A stretch of 8,848 bases of DNA. It comes from an uncultured Prevotellaceae bacterium (GTDB lineage: Bacteria > Bacteroidota > Bacteroidia > Bacteroidales > Bacteroidaceae). Each line of letters starts with the position of its first letter. The first letter of the stretch is position 1. The translations under genes were made by a program, and so were the position numbers. The notes beneath the pieces were generated by a model. The model saw only the letters and a list, made by a program, of their open reading frames with translations, made no database searches and was not told the DNA's origin. Positions 1-7,692 of the stretch are shown here, piece after piece. The stretch is taken from contig CAMJLI010000077.1 in the NCBI GenBank assembly GCA_946406585.1, forward strand, positions 1 through 8,848, given 5' to 3'.

Positions 1-9
1 AAATATCTC

Positions 10-39
10 TTGTTTATTCGAAATTTTGCACTATCTTTG
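10..39 (+). promoter_or_regulatory. Bacteroidota-type promoter upstream of cca
   Basis: A TTG at 10-12 is followed, after 19 bases, by TATCTTTG at 32-39. This fits the Bacteroidota housekeeping promoter pattern (-33 TTG or TTTG, -7 TAnnTTTG) in both sequence and spacing. Transcription would start near position 45, leaving a leader of about 120 bases before the cca start codon. That leader (40-167) has no clear Shine-Dalgarno sequence and only a weak bulged hairpin around 132-150 (GGG paired with CCC). I recognise no riboswitch in it. Confidence 0.6.
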
Positions 40-167
40 CATTTCAAAAGAAATGGGGCTTGCATATTATTCCCAATTTTAGGTGATGATTTGTTGTAGA
101 TGAATGCCTTATCTGTTCATGCTTAAAGATGGGGATTGCAAAGCATGCCCACACTAATTTTTTCTAA

Positions 168-1601
168 ATGAAACTGTATTCAGACGAAGAACTGGCAACC
201 ATTCTTGACCGTGACATCTTCCACAATATTTCAGATGTGGCAGATGAGATGGGGGTGGAGTGTTATGTTGTGGGAGGTTATGTTCGTGACATTTTTCTTG
301 AACGTCCCTCCTCCGACATCGATGTGGTTGTTGTGGGAAGCGGAATAGATGTCGCCGCCAACTTGAAAAAGAAGCTCGGAAAGAAAGCACACCTTTCCGT
401 CTTTCGCAACTTTGGCACGGCACAAGTGAAATATAGGGACACTGAGGTGGAGTTCGTGGGAGCACGCAAGGAAAGCTACAGCCGTGACAGCCGCAAACCC
501 ATCGTGGAGAATGGCACCTTGGAAGATGACCAGAACCGTAGGGATTTCACCATCAATGCCATGGCCATTTGTCTCAACAAAGACCGTTTCGGCGAACTTG
601 TTGACCCGTTCGACGGCTTGGGCGACCTTGAATATGGATGCATCAGGACACCTCTTGACCCTGACATCACTTTCTCCGACGACCCTTTGAGAATGTTGCG
701 ATGCATCAGGTTCTCATCGCAACTCCTGTTCGACATCGAAGAAGAAACCTTTGAGGCTTTGGGGAGAAACGCCGAGCGCATAAAGATAATCAGTGGGGAA
801 CGCATTGCACAGGAACTCAACAAAATCATGATGACAAGAACTCCAAGCCGTGGCATTTTCGATTTGCACAGGTGTGGACTGCTTGCCATAATATTGCCGG
901 AAATAGAACGGCTCGACCAGGTGGAGGTGCGTCAAGGAAAGGCTCACAAAAACAATTTCCACCACACCTTGGAGGTGCTTGATAATGTTTGTAAAAAAAC
1001 TGACAATCTGTGGCTCAGATGGGCGGCTTTCCTGCATGACGTGGGGAAACCAAAAAGCAAGAGATGGGATCCTCTCGTGGGCTGGACCTTCCATAACCAT
1101 AATGCCATAGGGGCCAAGATGGTGCCCGAGATTTTCAAAAGACTGAAACTGCCTCTTGACAGCAAAATGAAATATGTGCAGAATCTTGTGGAACTGCACA
1201 TGAGGCCAATAGTAATTGCAGATGAGGAGGTGACCGACAGCGCGGTCAGAAGATTGCTCAATGATGCTGGAGATGACATAGATGACCTGATGTTGCTTTG
1301 TGAAGCGGACATTACAAGCAAGAACCAAATCAGGAAACAGCGATTCCTCGACAATTTCATCACTGTAAGGGAAAAATTGGCTGACTTGAAGGAAAAAGAC
1401 TACAAGCGCTTGTTCCAGCCATGCATTGATGGCAATGAGATAATGGAAATGTTTGGCTTGCAGCAAGGAAAGGTTGTAGGCGACCTGAAGAAGCACATAA
1501 AGGATGCAGTCCTCGACGGAAAGGTGGAGAACAACCCTGAAGAGTTGAGAAAAATGCTTTGTGAAAAATATCAACAATTGAAGGAGAGCGGCGCAGTTTG
1601 A
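168..1601 (+). CDS. cca: CCA-adding tRNA nucleotidyltransferase with HD domain
   Basis: This cytoplasmic enzyme adds or repairs the CCA 3' end of tRNAs, using CTP and ATP without a nucleic acid template. The product is 477 aa. The N-terminal nucleotidyltransferase head carries GGYVRD (36-41) and the metal-binding pair D50 and D52. RRDFTINAM follows at about 124-132. DDPLRMLRCIRF (171-182) contains the D172-x-x-R175 pair that acts as the amino-acid template for base selection in class II enzymes. A C-terminal HD domain follows: H266, H290-D291 in FLHDVGKP, histidines at 309 and 311, and D381. This combination is common in bacterial CCA enzymes. An in-frame TAA lies immediately before the ATG, so this is the first possible start; no Shine-Dalgarno sequence is seen. 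The gene has its own promoter and is separated by 191 bases from the pump operon, so it is probably a separate transcription unit. A poly(A)-polymerase or A-adding variant cannot be fully excluded from sequence, but the motif order favours full CCA addition. Confidence 0.93.
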   Translation: MKLYSDEELATILDRDIFHNISDVADEMGVECYVVGGYVRDIFLERPSSDIDVVVVGSGIDVAANLKKKLGKKAHLSVFRNFGTAQVKYRDTEVEFVGARKESYSRDSRKPIVENGTLEDDQNRRDFTINAMAICLNKDRFGELVDPFDGLGDLEYGCIRTPLDPDITFSDDPLRMLRCIRFSSQLLFDIEEETFEALGRNAERIKIISGERIAQELNKIMMTRTPSRGIFDLHRCGLLAIILPEIERLDQVEVRQGKAHKNNFHHTLEVLDNVCKKTDNLWLRWAAFLHDVGKPKSKRWDPLVGWTFHNHNAIGAKMVPEIFKRLKLPLDSKMKYVQNLVELHMRPIVIADEEVTDSAVRRLLNDAGDDIDDLMLLCEADITSKNQIRKQRFLDNFITVREKLADLKEKDYKRLFQPCIDGNEIMEMFGLQQGKVVGDLKKHIKDAVLDGKVENNPEELRKMLCEKYQQLKESGAV

Positions 1602-1679
1602 ATGAATATGGCGTGTTCGTTTTCTGCCTCACTTGTAACCTAATATTTGTTAAATATACACTCATAAACTAAAAAATCA

Positions 1680-1700
1680 CAAAATTAGTTAGTAATTTTG
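1680..1700. promoter_or_regulatory. Palindrome overlapping pump-operon -7 box (possible operator)
   Basis: CAAAATTA (1680-1687) and TAATTTTG (1693-1700) are perfect 8-base inverted halves separated by GTTAG. The right half is itself a TAnnTTTG -7 element. A protein bound here would cover the core promoter, the usual arrangement for a TetR- or MarR-type repressor of an efflux operon. No regulator gene is present in the window, so any such protein would be encoded elsewhere. AT-rich palindromes can occur by chance, so the operator role is inference. Confidence 0.4.
1693..1700 (+). promoter_or_regulatory. Probable -7 box of the efflux operon promoter
   Basis: TAATTTTG matches the Bacteroidota -7 consensus TAnnTTTG, and the TTTGCA context is the same as in the cca promoter. 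No TTG is visible at the expected -33 position (about 1669-1673), so the promoter is weaker by sequence and may need an activator. Transcription would start near 1706-1710, giving a leader of roughly 85 bases before the adaptor start codon. Confidence 0.45.
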
Positions 1701-1706
1701 CAGTTT

Positions 1707-1735
1707 GAAAACCCGAGACGGCCTCTTGGGTTTTC
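1707..1735 (+). promoter_or_regulatory. 12-bp stem-loop in the pump operon leader
   Basis: GAAAACCCGAGA (1707-1718) pairs with TCTTGGGTTTTC (1724-1735) over 12 bp, with one G-U wobble and the 5-base loop CGGCC. If transcription starts at the predicted -7 box, the hairpin forms the very 5' end of the operon mRNA, where it could protect the message. It could also be an intrinsic terminator or attenuator: its core CCCGAGA/TCTTGGG is flanked by AAAA and TTTT, as in bidirectional terminators, and it lies 105 bases after the cca stop. The T tract is only four bases, so termination would be modest. Confidence 0.55.
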
Positions 1736-1792
1736 TAAGGGATGAAATTCAGAGATAATATTCAATAGGAAACAAACACAAAATGTAGAGAT

Positions 1793-3034
1793 ATGAAACA
1801 AACAAAATTATTCTTGCTCGTAGCTGCTGCTGCATGCTTGGTGGCATGTGGCGGTAAAAAAGGAGGAGGCATGAACTTTGGCGACAATGAATACCCCGTG
1901 CAGACGGTGGGCATGTCGAGTGCATCCTCACAAACCACTTATCCTGCTTCCATCAAAGGTGTTCAGGATGTGGAAATCAGACCAAAAGCCTCTGGATTCA
2001 TCACCCGAATCAATGTTCATGAAGGACAAAATGTTTCCGCAGGGCAAATCCTCTTCGTTCTTGACAATGAAACTTACCAGGCTGCTGTAAGGCAAGCTGA
2101 AGCAGCTGTCAATCAGGCAAAGGCTGCCATCAATACGGCACAAGCACAACTGGCCACTACAAAACTGCAATATGAGAACAGTGAACAGCTTCATGCAAAT
2201 GGAGTGATTGGTGATTTCGAACTGCAGACAGCCAAGAACACATACAATAGTGCATCAGCACAGGTGAATCAGGCTCAGGCTGCCCTCCAGCAGGCACAGG
2301 CCGGACTGGCTTCTGCTCGTGAAAACCTCAGCTACTGCTATGTGAAAAGTCCGGCAAGCGGCGTAGTGGGCAACCTGCCATACAAGGTGGGTGCTCTGGT
2401 GAGCGCGTCGGTGAACCCTGCACTTACCACCATCTCAAACATCAGCACCACAGAGGTGTATTTCTCCATGACAGAAAAAGACGTGCTGGAAATGACAAAG
2501 AATGCTGGTGGTCTCAATGCCGCTGTAAGCGTGTTCCCGCCAATACGCCTCAAACTCGCCGATGGTTCCATATATCCTCATGAGGGCAAGGTGGTGAAGA
2601 TGAGCGGTGTCATTGATTCAGGCACAGGATCTGTCTCGATGATTGCACATTTCCCCAACCCAGAGAGACTGCTCAAGAGTGGAGGTTCTGGCTCCATCGT
2701 GGTGACACACAACAACAATGCTGCCATCGTTGTGCCTCAGTCATGTGTCTCAGAGGTGCAGGACAAGCACTTCATCTATACTGTAGGCTCCGACAACAAG
2801 GTGAAATATACCGAAATCAAGGTGGACCCACAAAACGACGGCAACAATTATGTCGTGACTGAAGGACTGAAAGTTGGTGACAAGTATGTGTCGAAAGGTA
2901 TCACAAAACTTACCGATGGCATGGATATCGTGCCCATCACCGACGAGCAGTATGAAAAGAAAATCAACGAGGCTGCCAAACTGGGTGAAAACCAAGGAGA
3001 CATGAAAAAATTTAAAAAAGCCATGGGCATGTAA
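1793..3034 (+). CDS. RND efflux periplasmic adaptor lipoprotein (AcrA/HlyD-like)
   Basis: This is the membrane-fusion subunit that links an RND transporter to its outer-membrane channel. The 413-aa product begins with a lipoprotein signal (positive start, hydrophobic stretch, LVAC lipobox), so it should be cleaved and lipidated at C19 and anchored to the inner-membrane face. The lipoyl-like domain is split: first half about 58-92 (SGFITRINVHEGQNVSAGQ), second half about 183-215 (SPASGVVGNLPYKVGALVSA). Between them, about 93-178 is rich in Ala, Gln and Asn and fits the alpha-helical hairpin. The beta-barrel spans about 218-308, with STTEVYFSM and a TGSVS...FPNP stretch, and the membrane-proximal domain about 312-381, starting at VVPQSCV. 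The length is normal for AcrA/MexA-type adaptors. It is the first gene of the operon, 35 bases before the transporter. The leader is A-rich without a Shine-Dalgarno sequence, as is usual in this phylum. Substrates cannot be deduced from the adaptor. Confidence 0.92.
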   Translation: MKQTKLFLLVAAAACLVACGGKKGGGMNFGDNEYPVQTVGMSSASSQTTYPASIKGVQDVEIRPKASGFITRINVHEGQNVSAGQILFVLDNETYQAAVRQAEAAVNQAKAAINTAQAQLATTKLQYENSEQLHANGVIGDFELQTAKNTYNSASAQVNQAQAALQQAQAGLASARENLSYCYVKSPASGVVGNLPYKVGALVSASVNPALTTISNISTTEVYFSMTEKDVLEMTKNAGGLNAAVSVFPPIRLKLADGSIYPHEGKVVKMSGVIDSGTGSVSMIAHFPNPERLLKSGGSGSIVVTHNNNAAIVVPQSCVSEVQDKHFIYTVGSDNKVKYTEIKVDPQNDGNNYVVTEGLKVGDKYVSKGITKLTDGMDIVPITDEQYEKKINEAAKLGENQGDMKKFKKAMGM

Positions 3035-3069
3035 TTGCCGAGTCGCTTAAAACGCAAATATAAGAAATT

Positions 3070-6000
3070 ATGACGTTTACCAATTTTATCAAGCGACCGG
3101 TGCTCTCGACAGTGATTTCAATAGTCATTGTCATTCTTGGTTTCATCGGTCTGCTAACGCTCCCAATAGAGCAATATCCCGACATCGCACCGCCCACTGT
3201 TGTGGTATACACCACATATATGGGTGCTGATGCGGAAACGGTGAAAAACTCAGTGCTCGCACCTTTGGAGGAAAGTATCAATGGTGTGGAGAACATGACA
3301 TACATGACATCGTCGGCCACCAACCAAGGTAGTGCCAGCATCACCATCTATTTCCGACAAGGCACTAATGCGGACATGTGTGCCGTGAACGTGCAAAACC
3401 GTGTCAGTCAGGCGCAGGCTCTGCTACCTGCTGAAGTGACTCGTGTGGGTGTCACTGTCATGAAGAGGCAGACATCTCAGGTCATGATGTATACACTGAC
3501 ATCTGAGGATGGCAGATATGATGACGCATTCCTCAACAATTACTCCAATATCAACGTCCTGCCTGCCATCAAGCGTATTCAGGGCGTGGGCGACGTGCAA
3601 AGCCCGGGCATGAAGACTTACTCCATGCGTATATGGCTGAAACCAGACCTCATGAAGCAGCATGGACTCATGCCAAGCGACATTTCTGCCGCACTGGCGG
3701 AGCAGAACATCGAGGCGGCTCCCGGTTCTTTCGGTGAGCAAAGCAAGGTGGCTTACGAGTATGTGATGCGTTACAAGGGAAGGCTAAAGACTGCTGAGGA
3801 GTTCGGAGACATCATCATCAGCAGCAACACCAACGGACAGACGCTCCGTCTGCGCGACGTAGCAAAGGTGGAACTTGGTGGACTGCAGTATTCCGTGTCG
3901 ATGAAGAACAACAACTTGCCGTCTGTCATGGGTATGGTGCAGCAGATTGCTGGTTCCAATGCCAATGAAATAGCCAAGAAAGTGAAGGCTGAATTGGAAG
4001 AGCAGGCGAAGAGCTTCCCTCCGGGAATGACTTATAAAATCAACTACGATGTAACGGAATTCCTGTATGCATCCATTGAAGAGGTGGTGAAAACACTCTT
4101 CATCACGCTTCTTCTCGTCTTCTTCGTGGTTTACATCTTCTTGCAGGATTTCCGATCCACCCTCATACCTATGATTGCCGTGCCTGTATCTCTTATCGGT
4201 ACGTTCTTCTTCCTCAAGGTGTTCGGATTCTCCATCAACCTGCTCACCCTCTCGGCTTTGCTGCTTGCCATCGCAATCGTGGTGGATGATGCCATCGTGG
4301 TGGTGGAGGCTGTTCACGCAAAAATCGACATGGGATACAAGAGCGCGCTCACTGCTTCCATAGATGCCATGAACGAGATTTCCGGAGCCATCATTTCCAT
4401 CACTTTGGTGATGGCATCTGTGTTCATCCCTGTATCCTTCATTGGTGGTACGTCGGGAACATTCTATCGAGAGTTTGGTGTCACCATGGCTGTGTCAATC
4501 TTCATCTCGGCGCTCAATGCGTTGACCTTGTCGCCGGCTCTTTGCGCCATATTCTTGAAACCAAAGGATGAGGAGGGCAAGGAGAGGAAGATGAGCTTCA
4601 TCGACCGCATGCATGCCTCTTTCAACACGTCATACAACAAGATTCTTGGAAAATACAAGAACAGAGTGACGAAAATCACACACAAGCCTGTGATCGCCAT
4701 CATTGCCGTGCTGCTCGGTATTGTTGCTCTCGGTGCTACAATGGCTACAACAAATACCGGCTTGGTGCCAAGTGAGGACACAGGTACTCTTTTCTGTACT
4801 ATCAGCATGCCTCCTGCAACCAGTGTGGAGCGCACCAAGGAGGTGATCGACCAAGTGGATGCAATGCTGGCTTCCAACACCGCCATCCAAAGCCGCGAGC
4901 AAATCCAAGGATTCAACTTCATCGCCGGACAAGGCTCCGACCAGGCTACTTTCATCATCAAGCTGAAGCCTTTCTCCGAACGTGGCATCACAGAGGGCGC
5001 AATGGCAGTGCTTGGAATGATATACAAACAGACCGCGGAAATCAAAGATGCACAAATCCTCGCTTTCTCACCGCCTATGATTCCTGGATTCTCGGCTAAT
5101 AGTGGTTTGTCAATCGTGATGGAAGACCGTTCGGGTGGTAGCCTGAACAAGTTCTTCGAGGTAACCAAAGACTATTTGGCTGAATTGAACAAACGTCCGG
5201 AAATTCAGACAGCCCAGACTTCATACAACCCAAATTATCCACAATACATGATTGATGTGGATGTCGCCAAGTGCAAGCAGGCCGGCATCTCTCCTTCTAC
5301 AGTGTTGAGTACTTTGCAGGGTTATTACGGTGGTCTTTATGCTTCCAACTTCAATGCTTACGGCAAGTTGTATCGAGTGATGGTGCAGGGTGATGTGCCA
5401 AGCCGCGAAAAGCCGGAAGGTCTTTCAAACATCTATGTGCGCACTCCTTCGGGGATGTCGCCTGTAAAAGAGTTCTGTTCCATTAATCGTGTCTATGGAC
5501 CTTCGAACATCAACCGATTCAACATGTTCACCAGCATTAACGTGACTGCTACCTTGGCTGATGGATATTCATCCGGAGAAGGTATCAAGGCAGTGGAGGA
5601 AGTGGCTAAAAATAACTTGCCTGAAGGATATACATACGAGTTCTCCGGTCTTACTCGTTCCGAGAGCGAGTCGAGCAACTCAACCATCCTCATCTTTGTG
5701 CTGTGCTTGTTGTTCGTATATCTCATCTTGTCAGCACAATATGAAAGTTACATCCTGCCGTTGTCGGTGATCCTTTCCATTCCGTTCGGATTGGCTGGAG
5801 CTTTCTTCTTCACGGAGATAACAGGGCACCAAAACGACATCTACATGCAGATATCGCTCATCATGCTTATCGGTCTTCTTGCCAAGAATGCCATCCTTAT
5901 AGTGCAATTCTCGCTTGAACGCCGACAGATGGGTATGGCCATCTCATGGGCTGGCATACTCGGTGCTGCAGCTCGTCTGCGCCCAATCCTCATGACTTCG

Positions 6001-6267
6001 CTCGCCATGATTATCGGTTTGCTGCCGATGTTGTGGCCGTTCGGTGTCGGTGCCAATGGAAACAACACCCTGGGATATGCTGCCATCGGAGGCATGCTCG
6101 TCGGTACTCTCTGCCAAATCTTTGTCGTGCCGGCTCTCTTCGTAATGTTCCAGTCTCTCCAGGAGAGATTCACGCCAATGAAATTCGAAGATCTTGGCAA
6201 TAGTGACGTCAAGGCCGAACTTGAGCAGTATGTTCGTTACGCCAACAACTACACAGTGGAGGAATAA
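3070..6267 (+). CDS. RND efflux transporter, HAE-1 family inner-membrane permease (AcrB-like)
   Basis: This proton-driven antiporter takes substrates from the periplasm or outer leaflet of the inner membrane and passes them to the channel. The 1065-aa product is full length (E. coli AcrB is 1049). The layout is the duplicated RND form: TM1 near the N terminus, a large periplasmic loop, TM2-TM6 from about 340 to 495, TM7 about 540-559, a second periplasmic loop, and TM8-TM12 from about 872 to 1022. D406-D407 lie in TM4 (AIVVDDAIVVVE), K939 in TM10 (LLAKNAILIVQF), and R969 with T976 in TM11 (ARLRPILMTSLA). These match AcrB D407, D408, K940, R971 and T978. G614-G622 (GFNFIAGQG) matches the switch loop of the distal pocket, including two phenylalanines. 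The gene is closely related in design to AcrB, MexB and Bacteroides BmeB pumps for lipophilic or amphiphilic compounds; the actual substrates are unknown. The start fits, since MTFTNFIKRPVLS is the typical family N terminus. The stop lies 3 bases before the channel gene. Confidence 0.95.
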   Translation: MTFTNFIKRPVLSTVISIVIVILGFIGLLTLPIEQYPDIAPPTVVVYTTYMGADAETVKNSVLAPLEESINGVENMTYMTSSATNQGSASITIYFRQGTNADMCAVNVQNRVSQAQALLPAEVTRVGVTVMKRQTSQVMMYTLTSEDGRYDDAFLNNYSNINVLPAIKRIQGVGDVQSPGMKTYSMRIWLKPDLMKQHGLMPSDISAALAEQNIEAAPGSFGEQSKVAYEYVMRYKGRLKTAEEFGDIIISSNTNGQTLRLRDVAKVELGGLQYSVSMKNNNLPSVMGMVQQIAGSNANEIAKKVKAELEEQAKSFPPGMTYKINYDVTEFLYASIEEVVKTLFITLLLVFFVVYIFLQDFRSTLIPMIAVPVSLIGTFFFLKVFGFSINLLTLSALLLAIAIVVDDAIVVVEAVHAKIDMGYKSALTASIDAMNEISGAIISITLVMASVFIPVSFIGGTSGTFYREFGVTMAVSIFISALNALTLSPALCAIFLKPKDEEGKERKMSFIDRMHASFNTSYNKILGKYKNRVTKITHKPVIAIIAVLLGIVALGATMATTNTGLVPSEDTGTLFCTISMPPATSVERTKEVIDQVDAMLASNTAIQSREQIQGFNFIAGQGSDQATFIIKLKPFSERGITEGAMAVLGMIYKQTAEIKDAQILAFSPPMIPGFSANSGLSIVMEDRSGGSLNKFFEVTKDYLAELNKRPEIQTAQTSYNPNYPQYMIDVDVAKCKQAGISPSTVLSTLQGYYGGLYASNFNAYGKLYRVMVQGDVPSREKPEGLSNIYVRTPSGMSPVKEFCSINRVYGPSNINRFNMFTSINVTATLADGYSSGEGIKAVEEVAKNNLPEGYTYEFSGLTRSESESSNSTILIFVLCLLFVYLILSAQYESYILPLSVILSIPFGLAGAFFFTEITGHQNDIYMQISLIMLIGLLAKNAILIVQFSLERRQMGMAISWAGILGAAARLRPILMTSLAMIIGLLPMLWPFGVGANGNNTLGYAAIGGMLVGTLCQIFVVPALFVMFQSLQERFTPMKFEDLGNSDVKAELEQYVRYANNYTVEE
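6258..6263 (+). promoter_or_regulatory. Shine-Dalgarno-like site for the channel gene inside the transporter 3' end
   Basis: GGAGGA lies 7-8 bases before the ATG at 6271 and is formed by the last codons of the transporter (Val-Glu-Glu). A good Shine-Dalgarno sequence is unusual in this phylum and is not seen before the other genes here. It could couple or strengthen translation of the third pump gene. Chance is possible because the codons also encode an acidic tail. Confidence 0.4.
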
Positions 6268-6270
6268 GAC

Positions 6271-7674
6271 ATGAAAAAAACCAATATCATCCTCATTGCT
6301 GCTGGAGCTTTGCTGATTGCAAGTTGCAAATCGGTGAAAAACTCGCTCTTCAGCACTTACGAGAGACCTGACATCAACACCACAGGACTCATTCGCGACA
6401 ACGTGTCGAGGACAGACACACTCGTGGCTGAACTCGATACAGCCAATTTCGGCACACTTCCTTGGAGAGAGGTGTTCACCGACCCGCAGTTGCAAATTCT
6501 AATACAGCAGGCTCTCGACAATAATGTCGACATGCTGAATGCTGCACTGAATGTGAAAATGGCAGAGGAACAGCTGAAGGCGGCTCGCTTGTCGTTCCTG
6601 CCACAGTTCGCGTTCTCGCCTTCGGGAACAATAGCATCGTGGGACTTCAATGCTGCCTCGAAAACGTATCAATTGCCTTTCGCTGTGAGCTGGAATGCCG
6701 ACCTCTTTGGAAACCTGCTGTCGCAGAAAAGGAGCGCCCAAGAGCAGTTGCTGGCTACCAAGGACTATCAAGTGGTGGTGCAGACCAACATCGTGGCAGG
6801 AGTGGCTAACATGTATTATACACTCTTGATGCTCGACAGGCAACTCGAAATCCTCGAAGACATGACCACCCTTACAAAGGACACTTGGGACATGATGCAA
6901 CTGCAGATGAACCTTGGAAGGGCAAGGTCTACAAGTGTGCAAAGTGCTGAAGCCAACTACTACTCGGTGCAGACGCAGAGCGTGGAGATGAAACGCCAGG
7001 TAAGGGAAGTGGAAAACTCCCTCTCGCTGCTCATGGGACAACCGGCACAGGCTATTACAAGAGGAAAGCTCAAAGACCAGAATCTGCCTTCGAAATGGAG
7101 CACGGGAGTGGGCATCCAACTCCTTTCCAACAGGGCGGATGTGCATTATGCAGAACATGCTCTTGCCAAGTGCTTCTATAATGTGGAGACAGCAAGAAGC
7201 AGGTTCTATCCAAGCTTGACCATCTCGCCAACAGCTACGTTTACAAATAGTGGCGGCGGGGCGGTGGTCAACCCAGGCAAGTGGTTGCTCTCTGCAGTGG
7301 CAAGCCTCACTCAGCCCATTTTCATGAAAGGACAGCTCACTGCAGGATTGAGAGTGGCTGAGGCGCAATATGAACAAGCTTACAACACTTGGCAAAATGC
7401 CGTGCTGAAAGCTGGTAGCGAGGTAAGTGATGCTCTCGTGTTGTACAATGCCTCAGAAGAGAAAATAAACCTTGAGGAAAAACAGGTGGAGACTCTGAAG
7501 AAGAACGTGGAGCACACCAAAATGCTGTTCAAGAGCTCAAGCAGTTCTTATCTCGAGGTCATCGCTGCACAGCAGTCGCTCCTCAATGCTCAAATTTCCA
7601 TGGTTTCCGACCAGTTCCACAAGATGCAGGCCGTCGTAAATCTTTACAACGCTCTTGGTGGTGGTGGAAAGTAA
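6271..7674 (+). CDS. Outer-membrane efflux channel lipoprotein (TolC/OprM-like)
   Basis: This trimeric outer-membrane exit duct completes the tripartite pump. The 467-aa product has a lipoprotein signal with an IASC lipobox, giving a lipidated C19, as in OprM-type channels. Two outer-membrane-efflux repeats are visible. The first is about 65-255, with LPWREVFTDPQLQ at its start and MADEEQLKAAR-like helix heptads near 97-106. The second is about 283-465, opening with LLSNRADVHYAEHAL (the family's RPDV..AE signature, with Ala for Pro) and including SSSSYLEVIAAQQSLLNAQ (422-440), which matches the TolC repeat around the periplasmic helices. The beta-barrel strands fall near 111-145 and 313-350. 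The length is normal. The gene starts 3 bases after the transporter stop, so the pump genes are almost certainly co-transcribed. I see no frame damage. Confidence 0.93.
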   Translation: MKKTNIILIAAGALLIASCKSVKNSLFSTYERPDINTTGLIRDNVSRTDTLVAELDTANFGTLPWREVFTDPQLQILIQQALDNNVDMLNAALNVKMAEEQLKAARLSFLPQFAFSPSGTIASWDFNAASKTYQLPFAVSWNADLFGNLLSQKRSAQEQLLATKDYQVVVQTNIVAGVANMYYTLLMLDRQLEILEDMTTLTKDTWDMMQLQMNLGRARSTSVQSAEANYYSVQTQSVEMKRQVREVENSLSLLMGQPAQAITRGKLKDQNLPSKWSTGVGIQLLSNRADVHYAEHALAKCFYNVETARSRFYPSLTISPTATFTNSGGGAVVNPGKWLLSAVASLTQPIFMKGQLTAGLRVAEAQYEQAYNTWQNAVLKAGSEVSDALVLYNASEEKINLEEKQVETLKKNVEHTKMLFKSSSSSYLEVIAAQQSLLNAQISMVSDQFHKMQAVVNLYNALGGGGK

Positions 7675-7692
7675 CTTTAAAAATTCAAGATT

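Noticed and set aside
53..82. Nine-codon open frame in the cca leader, a possible leader peptide
   Set aside because: It is too short, has no ribosome site and no run of regulatory codons, and no attenuator hairpin clearly follows it.
714..1577. Long minus-strand open frame (287 codons) opposite cca
   Set aside because: It is antisense to a gene with clear family motifs over its full length. Its translation shows no recognisable domain and an odd composition rich in His, Phe and Ser.
1602..1643. Thirteen-codon open frame starting directly after the cca stop
   Set aside because: It has no ribosome site at proper spacing and no recognisable sequence, and frames this short are expected by chance.
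3035..3069. Possible separate promoter or hairpin between adaptor and transporter
   Set aside because: There is no TAnnTTTG box and only a 4-bp pairing, so the 35-base gap looks like an ordinary within-operon spacer.
4464..5168. Minus-strand open frame of 234 codons opposite the transporter
   Set aside because: The plus strand here encodes conserved RND segments (TM6, TM7 and the switch loop). The antisense translation resembles nothing known.
6499..7395. Minus-strand open frame of 298 codons opposite the channel gene
   Set aside because: It is a shadow of the outer-membrane efflux gene, with His/Cys/Ser-rich composition and no domain or promoter.
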